This document shows, one piece after another, positions 20,875 through 25,994 of a stretch of DNA of 25,994 nucleotides; position 1 is the first letter of the stretch; each line of letters starts with the position of its first letter. Source of the DNA: JASHVB01 sp035486135 (lineage in GTDB: Bacteria; Pseudomonadota; Alphaproteobacteria; Acetobacterales; Acetobacteraceae); contig DATHNI010000025.1 of NCBI GenBank assembly GCA_035486135.1, positions 1 to 25,994 on the forward strand, in the 5' to 3' direction. The position numbers were made by a program, and so were the translations under genes. The notes under the pieces are model-generated. The model worked only from the letters and a program-made list of their open reading frames with translations, did not search any database and had not been told where the DNA came from.

Positions 20875-22572
20875 ATGGATGCGACGGTCGCCGACCATCA
20901 GCTTGAGTCGCTTGCCGGGATTCTGATCGAGCAGGGACATTGCGACCAGCACACGCTCGATCGGGCGCGCCGTGTCGCGGCCGAGTCAGGACATCGGCTG
21001 GATGCGGTGCTGATCCAGCTTGGCCTGGTCTCCGAGCGCGGCCTCGCCGACGCGTATGCACGATTGCTCGGGGTTGCCGTTGCGACGCCCGATCGGTACC
21101 CCGCGGCCGAGCCGGTGTTGGCGGACCGGTTGAACAGCCGGTTCCTGCGCCATGCGCGGGCGATTCCGCTCGCCGCCGATGGCGATACGCTGGTGCTGGC
21201 CGCGGCCGACCCGCTCGATCCGTTCACCGCGGCGGCGGCTGCGGTCGCGACCGAACGGCAGGTGCGGCTGGAAGTCGCCGTGCCGATCGAGCTGGAAGCC
21301 GCGCTGAACCGCCTGTATCCGGAAGCCGATGAGGCACCGCGCGACGCAAGCCTCGATACGCCGCTGGAGGACGACACCGAACGTCTGAAGGACCTCGCCA
21401 GCGAGGCCCCGGTGATCCGCCTGGTGAACCTGCTGATCACGCGCGCGGTTGAGACGCAGGCGTCCGACATCCATATCGAACCGTTCGAGGACCGGCTGCG
21501 CGTGCGCTACCGCTACGACGGCGTGCTGCAGGAAGCGGAGACGCCGCCGCGCCAGCTTGCCGCCGCGATCACCTCGCGCATCAAGATCATGGCGCGGCTG
21601 GACATCGCGGAGCGGCGCATGCCGCAGGACGGCCGCATCAAGCTCGCGGTGCGTGGGCAGGACGTGGACTTCCGCGTCTCCACTGTGCCGTCGCTGCATG
21701 GCGAGACGGTGGTGCTGCGGATTCTCGACCGCACCGCCGTCACGTTCGACTACGCACAGCTTGGCCTGGCGGCGCCGTTGATCAGCAAGTTCGGCGCCGC
21801 GCTGGAGCTGCCCAACGGCATCGTGCTGGTCACCGGCCCGACCGGAAGCGGCAAGACGACCACGCTCTACACCGGCTTGCTCGCGCTGAACACGGTGACC
21901 CGCAAGATCGTCACCGTGGAGGATCCGATCGAGTACCAGCTTCAGGGCATCAACCAGATCCAGGTGCACGCCCAGATCGGCCTGACCTTCGCCAGCCTGT
22001 TGCGGTCGATCCTGCGGCAGGATCCGAATGTCATCATGGTGGGCGAGATCCGCGACGGAGAAACCGCGCAGATGGCGGTACAGGCGGCGCTGACCGGGCA
22101 TCTTGTGCTGTCCACGCTGCATACCAACTCGGCCGCCGCCGCCATCACCAGGCTGCGCGATATGGGCGTGGAGGACTACTTGCTCACGGCTGTCCTGCGC
22201 GGCGTGATGGCGCAGCGGCTGGTGCGCCGGCTATGCCGCGCCTGCCGGCAGGCCGTACCGGCCCCGCCCGAGCTGGTAGAGCGGTTCAGGCTCGACCGGT
22301 TCGCCGAGGCCCAGCCCATCATGCTGTATCACGCCGCCGGCTGCCCCGCCTGCCGCCAGACCGGCTACCGCGGACGGACCGCGATCGCCGAGTTCCTGGA
22401 GCTGAACGGCGAGATCGAGCGGCTGATCTTCTCCCGCGCCGACCACACCACGATCGAGCGTGCCGCGGTGGCGCAGGGTATGACAGTAATGTTCGAAGCC
22501 GGCCTTGCCGCCATGCTGGCCGGCGAGACGACGCTGGAGGAAGTCACCCGCAGCATTCGGGCGGATCAGTGA
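20875..22572 (+). CDS. gspE: Type II secretion ATPase GspE
   Basis: A 565-aa cytoplasmic hexameric ATPase that powers pseudopilus assembly. The N-terminal MshEN/GspE-N domain (about 1-150) is followed by the secretion-ATPase core. Walker A GPTGSGKTTTLYTG is at 321-334 (K327). Downstream are the Asp box (VTVEDPIEYQL), Walker B (NVIMVGEIRDGETAQMAVQA) and the His box (TGHLVLSTLHTNSA). The zinc motif CRAC (454-457) with CPAC (490-493) is typical of GspE. ATG 20875 has GGAGGAG 8-9 nt upstream. The stop overlaps the gspF GTG start. GspE is expected to dock on GspL and GspF, both encoded here. Confidence 0.97.
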   Translation: MDATVADHQLESLAGILIEQGHCDQHTLDRARRVAAESGHRLDAVLIQLGLVSERGLADAYARLLGVAVATPDRYPAAEPVLADRLNSRFLRHARAIPLAADGDTLVLAAADPLDPFTAAAAAVATERQVRLEVAVPIELEAALNRLYPEADEAPRDASLDTPLEDDTERLKDLASEAPVIRLVNLLITRAVETQASDIHIEPFEDRLRVRYRYDGVLQEAETPPRQLAAAITSRIKIMARLDIAERRMPQDGRIKLAVRGQDVDFRVSTVPSLHGETVVLRILDRTAVTFDYAQLGLAAPLISKFGAALELPNGIVLVTGPTGSGKTTTLYTGLLALNTVTRKIVTVEDPIEYQLQGINQIQVHAQIGLTFASLLRSILRQDPNVIMVGEIRDGETAQMAVQAALTGHLVLSTLHTNSAAAAITRLRDMGVEDYLLTAVLRGVMAQRLVRRLCRACRQAVPAPPELVERFRLDRFAEAQPIMLYHAAGCPACRQTGYRGRTAIAEFLELNGEIERLIFSRADHTTIERAAVAQGMTVMFEAGLAAMLAGETTLEEVTRSIRADQ

Positions 22573-23810
22573 CGGCGTTCCGCTACACCGCGATCGGCGC
22601 CGCCGGCGAACGGCTGACAGGCATGATGGATGCCGCGACGGAAGGCGAGGTGATCGCGCGGCTGCAGCGGCAGGGCCGGATCCCGGTACGCGCGGAGCAA
22701 GCCGGCCGCCCTGCACGACTGGGCTGGCATGGCCTGATGCAGCTCAACCTCGGCGGCCGGCGCGGACGCGGTGACAGACTGGGCAAGCAGGCCGTCGCCG
22801 AATTGTTTCGCGAGCTGGCGACGATGCTGTCGGCCGGCCAGGACCTGGATCGCGCGCTGCGCTACATGGTGGAGACCGCGCCTGCGCAAACGCGGCACAC
22901 GATCGGCGGGCTGCGCGATGCGGTGCGCAACGGCAGCCCGCTCTCGGCGGCCATGGCCGACTGCCCTGCGGCGTTTTCACCGCTGCAGGTGGCGCTGGTG
23001 CGCGCCGGCGAGGCGGGCGGCAATCTCGCCCCGACCCTGGCACGCATCGCCGAGTTGCTGGAGCGTGAGCGCGCCCTGGCGGCCACGATCACCTCCGCAC
23101 TGATCTATCCCGCGTTGCTGCTGGCCGCGATGATTGGCGCCGTCACCCTGCTGCTGACCGAGGTGCTGCCGCAGTTCGTGCCCATGTTCGAGCAAAGCGG
23201 TGTGAAGCTGCCCGCCTCAACCCAGTTCCTGATCGACCTGGGGAACGTAGTGCAGGCGGACGGGCTGCTGGCACTGCTGGCGAGCGTGGCAGCGGTGCTG
23301 ATCGCACGGGCGGCGCTGCGGCAGGATGCGGTACGGCTCGTGGCCGATCACCTGTTGCTGCGCGTTCCGATCGTCGGCGCGCTGATGCGGGAGGTGCTGG
23401 CCGCGCGGTTCACCCGTGTGCTGGGCACCTTGCTGCTGAACGGCGTGGCGCTGATCACGGCGCTGACCATCGTGCGCGACGCGGTCGGCAACCATGCGGC
23501 GCGGCAGGCGGTGGACCGCGCGAGCCTGAGCGCGCGCGGTGGCGGCGCCCTGACCGCGGAACTAGAGCATGCCGCGGTGTTTCCCGCGCGCACCATTCAT
23601 CTCCTGCGGCTCGGCGAGGAGACTGCGCAGCTTGGCGCCACGGCGTTGCGCGCGGCTGATATCCACGACGAACGGACGCGGCTGTCTACGCAGCGGCTGG
23701 TGTCGCTGCTGGTGCCGGTGCTGACCGTGCTGATGGGCCTTGCGGTCGGCGGCATCGTCGCCTCACTGATGACGGCGATGCTGAGCATCAACGACCTGGC
23801 GTCGGGCTGA
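22569..23810 (+). CDS. gspF: Type II secretion inner-membrane platform protein GspF
   Basis: A 413-aa polytopic protein with the duplicated T2SSF domain. The N-terminal ~60 residues (AFRYTAIGAAGERLTGMMDA) are the usual GspF start. The first domain contains LFRELATMLSAGQDLDRALR and LVRAGEAGGNLAPTLARIAE. TM segments lie near 178-200 and 225-245. The second domain (FTRVLGTLLLNGVALITALT, LLRLGEETAQLG) is followed by the final TM helix (VSLLVPVLTVLMGLAVGGIV). The start is GTG 22569 in a GTGA overlap with the gspE stop. The frame is open upstream inside gspE, but family alignment begins at 22569. GspF links the ATPase to pseudopilus assembly. Confidence 0.95.
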   Translation: MTAFRYTAIGAAGERLTGMMDAATEGEVIARLQRQGRIPVRAEQAGRPARLGWHGLMQLNLGGRRGRGDRLGKQAVAELFRELATMLSAGQDLDRALRYMVETAPAQTRHTIGGLRDAVRNGSPLSAAMADCPAAFSPLQVALVRAGEAGGNLAPTLARIAELLERERALAATITSALIYPALLLAAMIGAVTLLLTEVLPQFVPMFEQSGVKLPASTQFLIDLGNVVQADGLLALLASVAAVLIARAALRQDAVRLVADHLLLRVPIVGALMREVLAARFTRVLGTLLLNGVALITALTIVRDAVGNHAARQAVDRASLSARGGGALTAELEHAAVFPARTIHLLRLGEETAQLGATALRAADIHDERTRLSTQRLVSLLVPVLTVLMGLAVGGIVASLMTAMLSINDLASG

Positions 23811-23821
23811 ACCGCACGGCG

Positions 23822-24232
23822 ATGCCACGCGGTTTCACCTTGCTCGAAGTGGTCGTTGCGCTGGTCATCGTTGCGCTGGCCTCGGTCGCGCTGTTGCAGG
23901 CGGCCGGCAGCGGGCTACACGCGACGCGCTCGGCCGCGCTGTATGACGAGGCCGTGGTCCGCGCGAGGTCGCATCTGGCGACCGCGATGTACGGCATGCG
24001 GCTGGCGCCGCTCGACCAGAACGGCGACGACGGGGGCGGCTTCCACTGGCGCCTGCGCGTGGCGCCGGTGACCACCGCCGCGCTGCGTCCGATCGGGCCG
24101 GTGGAACCCGGCCAGCCGGCCTCGTTTCCGGTGGTGCTGTACGAGATCAGCACATGGATATCGTGGCATGACGGCGACGCCACGCGGCAGGTCGTGCTGC
24201 AGAGCGAGCAAGTTGGCGGGGCTGCACGATGA
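23822..24232 (+). CDS. gspI: Type II secretion minor pseudopilin GspI
   Basis: A 136-aa minor pseudopilin with a very short leader: MPRG^FTLLEVVVALVIVALA, cleavage after G4, Glu at +5 (E9). A small GspI-like globular domain follows (ARSHLATAMYGMRLAPLDQN, FHWRLRVAPV). It sits 11 bp after gspF and overlaps gspJ by ATGA. In known systems GspI, J and K form the tip complex of the pseudopilus. Confidence 0.9.
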   Translation: MPRGFTLLEVVVALVIVALASVALLQAAGSGLHATRSAALYDEAVVRARSHLATAMYGMRLAPLDQNGDDGGGFHWRLRVAPVTTAALRPIGPVEPGQPASFPVVLYEISTWISWHDGDATRQVVLQSEQVGGAAR

Positions 24233-25062
24233 GCAGCCGGCGTAAGCGGGTGAAGGAAGCAAGGCCAGGGGCTTGGCCCCTGGACCCCACCAAGGGGCTC
24301 TGCCCCTTGGATCCCCGCCAAGGGCGGAGCCCTTGGAACCCTTTACTGGAGAGGTTGGACGGGAGGGGGGACGGTCTCCGCGATGGATTGCAAAGGCGCT
24401 GCCTTTGCTGGGGGGTCCAGGGGGGCAAAGCCCCCTTGGCGGGTCCAGGGCAGAGCCCTGGCCTTGCTCCCTTCACCCGACTGCCCCGGCGCTCCGCCGG
24501 GTTCACGCTGCTGGAGATCCTGGTGGCCCTGGCCGTGTTCGGATTCCTGCTGGTCGGGCTGAGCCAGACCATGCGGTTCGGCGTGCGGGCCTGGCAGTCC
24601 GAGGACCGCATGTCGAAGGGCAAGACCGATCTGGCGTCGGTTGACTGGACGCTGCGCATGGTCCTGGAAAACCTCGCGCCGAGCGAGGACGCGGTGCATC
24701 CGTCGATGACCGGCACGAACGCGACGCTGTCCGGCATCACCCGGCTGCCGATCCCGGATACCGCGCTGACCGAGACGCCGGTGGAGGCCGCGCTGGCGGT
24801 GTCCGGCGACCGGCTGGTGCTGCGCTGGCGGCCTTACATGCATGGCGAATGGCTCGGTGCGCCACCGCCGCCGCGCGAGACCGAGCTGATGCCGGGCGTC
24901 GCCCGCCTGGCCATCGCCTATTGGCGGCGCACCGGCGGCTGGACGTCGTCGTGGCAGGACCCGACGCTGCCGGCATTGATCCGGCTGCGCCTGACCTTCG
25001 CCGGCGACAATCCGCCGCGCTGGCCCGACATCGTCGTGACGCCTGAACTGTCGCCGCCATGA
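24229..25062 (+). CDS. gspJ: Type II secretion minor pseudopilin GspJ with a 91-residue leader
   Basis: A 277-aa minor pseudopilin. The prepilin site RRSAG^FTLLEILVALAVFG gives cleavage after G91, mature F92 and Glu at +5 (E96), followed by the hydrophobic helix. The globular domain (RMSKGKTDLASVDWTLRMVL, ARLAIAYWRRTGGW, PALIRLRLTF) is GspJ-like. Residues about 7-84, encoded by 24247-24479, come entirely from a palindromic repeat array and have no pilin-like character. Normal leaders are about 5-30 residues. The ATG overlaps the gspI stop (ATGA), which supports this start, and no in-frame ATG, GTG or TTG with a ribosome-binding site lies just before the prepilin motif. The protein may still be cut at G91, may start internally, or may be poorly expressed. 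Confidence 0.88.
   Translation: MSSRRKRVKEARPGAWPLDPTKGLCPLDPRQGRSPWNPLLERLDGRGDGLRDGLQRRCLCWGVQGGKAPLAGPGQSPGLAPFTRLPRRSAGFTLLEILVALAVFGFLLVGLSQTMRFGVRAWQSEDRMSKGKTDLASVDWTLRMVLENLAPSEDAVHPSMTGTNATLSGITRLPIPDTALTETPVEAALAVSGDRLVLRWRPYMHGEWLGAPPPPRETELMPGVARLAIAYWRRTGGWTSSWQDPTLPALIRLRLTFAGDNPPRWPDIVVTPELSPP
24247..24479. repeat. Array of six hairpins bounded by 24-bp inverted ends, inside gspJ
   Basis: The outer arms (24247-24270 and 24456-24479) are inverted repeats matching 23 of 24 bases. Within them lie six stem-loops, each with a 3-nt loop: 24265-24283, 24290-24310, 24318-24336, 24390-24408, 24417-24439 and 24445-24461. Most stems begin CCAGGG or CCAAGG. Such arrays are, to my knowledge, dispersed intergenic repeats in Acetobacteraceae-like genomes. 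Here one lies in frame within coding sequence without a stop codon. Confidence 0.85.
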
Positions 25063-25964
25063 ACGGCGCCGTCCGGGCAACGGATCACGCCGCGCGACCC
25101 TTGTGCCGCGCTGGCCGCCCCATACACCGGCGCGACCGAGGCTTTGCCCTGCTGATCGTGCTGCTGGCGATGGGCTTCCTCGCATTGCTCGGGACGCAGC
25201 TTGTCGCCGAAGGGCGCGCGGATACGTGGCTGGCGGGCAACGAGAAGCAGGCAGCGGTGCTTCAGGAAGCTGCCGATGGCGCCGTCGCGCAGGTGATGTT
25301 CGCGATCGAGGCGGCGCACGACCCACGGTTCCAGATCGACGGCCCGCCCCAAGTGGTCCGGATCGGCCCGACCGCCGTGCTGGTACAGGTGCAGAACGAG
25401 GCGGACCGGGTCAACCTGAACACCGCGTCGCTGGCATTGCTGCGCTCCCTGATCATCGACGTCGGTACGCCGCCGATGATCGCCGACCACCTTGCCGCCG
25501 CGATCCTCGATTGGCGTACCGCCGGATCCGAGCCTCGGCCGAACGGGGCGAAGGCTGCGCAGTACAGCGCGGCCGGACTCGACTACGGGCCACCCGGCGC
25601 CCCGTTCCGCAGCGTGGAGGAGTTGCGGCTGGTGCTTGGCATGACCCCCGTGCTGTATGCCCGGCTGCTGCCGCATGTGACGGTGCTGACCGACGCCGAT
25701 CCTGACCTGTCCACGCATGATGCGGTGGTGGCGCGTGCGCTGAGCGACGCCACCGGCGTGGGGGATGTCGCGACCGTCGCGATACCCGACGAGGACGCTG
25801 TGCTGCGGCTGACCGCGACTGCGATCGGCACCGGTGGTGCGCGCTATACGGTGCAGGTTGTTGCCACCGCGGATTTCGCCAGCGTCTCGCCGGCCGTGCA
25901 GATCCTGTCCCGCGCGCATGTGCCGAGCGGCGGGGAGAGTCCTGCGATCGGACCGGGCGCTTAG
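25059..25964 (+). CDS. gspK: Type II secretion minor pseudopilin GspK
   Basis: A 301-aa protein, the largest of the minor pseudopilins. The leader is 28 residues: RRDRG^FALLIVLLAMGFLALL, cleavage after G28. Position +5 is Ile rather than Glu, which is characteristic of GspK. The mature part has the GspK inserted domain: DRVNLNTASLALLRSLI, then IADHLAAAILDWR, and FRSVEELRLVLGMTPVLYAR with its helix-hairpin-helix-like repeats. It overlaps gspJ by ATGA. It ends 30 bp before the window edge, so further T2SS genes such as gspD or gspG may follow outside. Confidence 0.93.
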   Translation: MNGAVRATDHAARPLCRAGRPIHRRDRGFALLIVLLAMGFLALLGTQLVAEGRADTWLAGNEKQAAVLQEAADGAVAQVMFAIEAAHDPRFQIDGPPQVVRIGPTAVLVQVQNEADRVNLNTASLALLRSLIIDVGTPPMIADHLAAAILDWRTAGSEPRPNGAKAAQYSAAGLDYGPPGAPFRSVEELRLVLGMTPVLYARLLPHVTVLTDADPDLSTHDAVVARALSDATGVGDVATVAIPDEDAVLRLTATAIGTGGARYTVQVVATADFASVSPAVQILSRAHVPSGGESPAIGPGA

Positions 25965-25994
25965 GGCGATCTTACCTTGACCGGAATTACCGCA

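Noticed and set aside
22233..22568. Extension of the gspF frame upstream into gspE
   Set aside because: The extra 112 codons overlap conserved gspE sequence including its zinc motif; GspF homology starts at 22569.
24265..24461. CRISPR-like array in the hairpin-rich gspJ leader
   Set aside because: The units are different stem-loops of unequal spacing without a constant repeat or unique spacers, so it is a palindromic repeat element.

Overview
The window is GC-rich DNA from a Gram-negative bacterium. I infer an alphaproteobacterium, possibly Acetobacteraceae/Rhodospirillales. The reasons are a DUF992 protein, a short PilN-type GspL, and CATCCACGAC-type and hairpin-array repeats like those I know from that group. 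The taxonomy rests on recognition from memory, not on a search.

Layout. (1) 63-7000: metabolic and export genes. These are a PfkB-family sugar kinase, a convergent 14-TM DHA2/EmrB-type MFS exporter, a PoxB-type pyruvate dehydrogenase (quinone), and a secreted phosphoesterase of the phospholipase C/acid phosphatase family with a strong terminator behind it. (2) 7086-14016: a five-gene block. Three different SPFH (HflK/HflC-like) membrane proteins are followed by a P1B-type metal ATPase without an HMA domain, then by a short GspC-like type II secretion protein. The last four genes are joined by 4-bp ATGA overlaps. No FtsH gene is present. (3) 14017-16875: a decayed accessory stretch. It holds remnants of an outer-membrane-type protein (frameshifted), a DUF2252 protein and an IS4-type transposase, plus a degenerate second copy of a small lipoprotein gene. 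Two intact small exported-protein genes lie among them, the lipoprotein and DUF992. (4) 16876-17448: a Tat-exported Rieske protein. (5) 17506-25964: most of a type II secretion system (T2SS) as two divergent operons. Leftward: prepilin peptidase (gspO), an unknown exported 119-aa protein, gspH, gspL, gspM. Rightward: gspE, gspF, gspI, gspJ, gspK. The secretin gspD and the major pseudopilin gspG are not in the window.

How the parts may work together. The T2SS genes encode the cytoplasmic ATPase, the inner-membrane platform (F, L, M and a C-like protein), the minor pseudopilins (H, I, J, K) and their processing peptidase. The phosphoesterase has a signal peptide and belongs to a family often secreted by T2SS, so it is a plausible substrate. 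The gspC-like gene sits at the end of the SPFH/ATPase operon, which physically ties that block to the secretion locus.

Most interesting signals: the three-SPFH plus P1B-ATPase operon coupled to a T2SS gene; a roughly 230-bp array of six hairpins inside the gspJ reading frame, giving a 91-residue prepilin leader; an exactly duplicated prepilin-site sequence in gspH; and fivefold in-frame tandem repeats in both the HflC-like gene and the ATPase gene.
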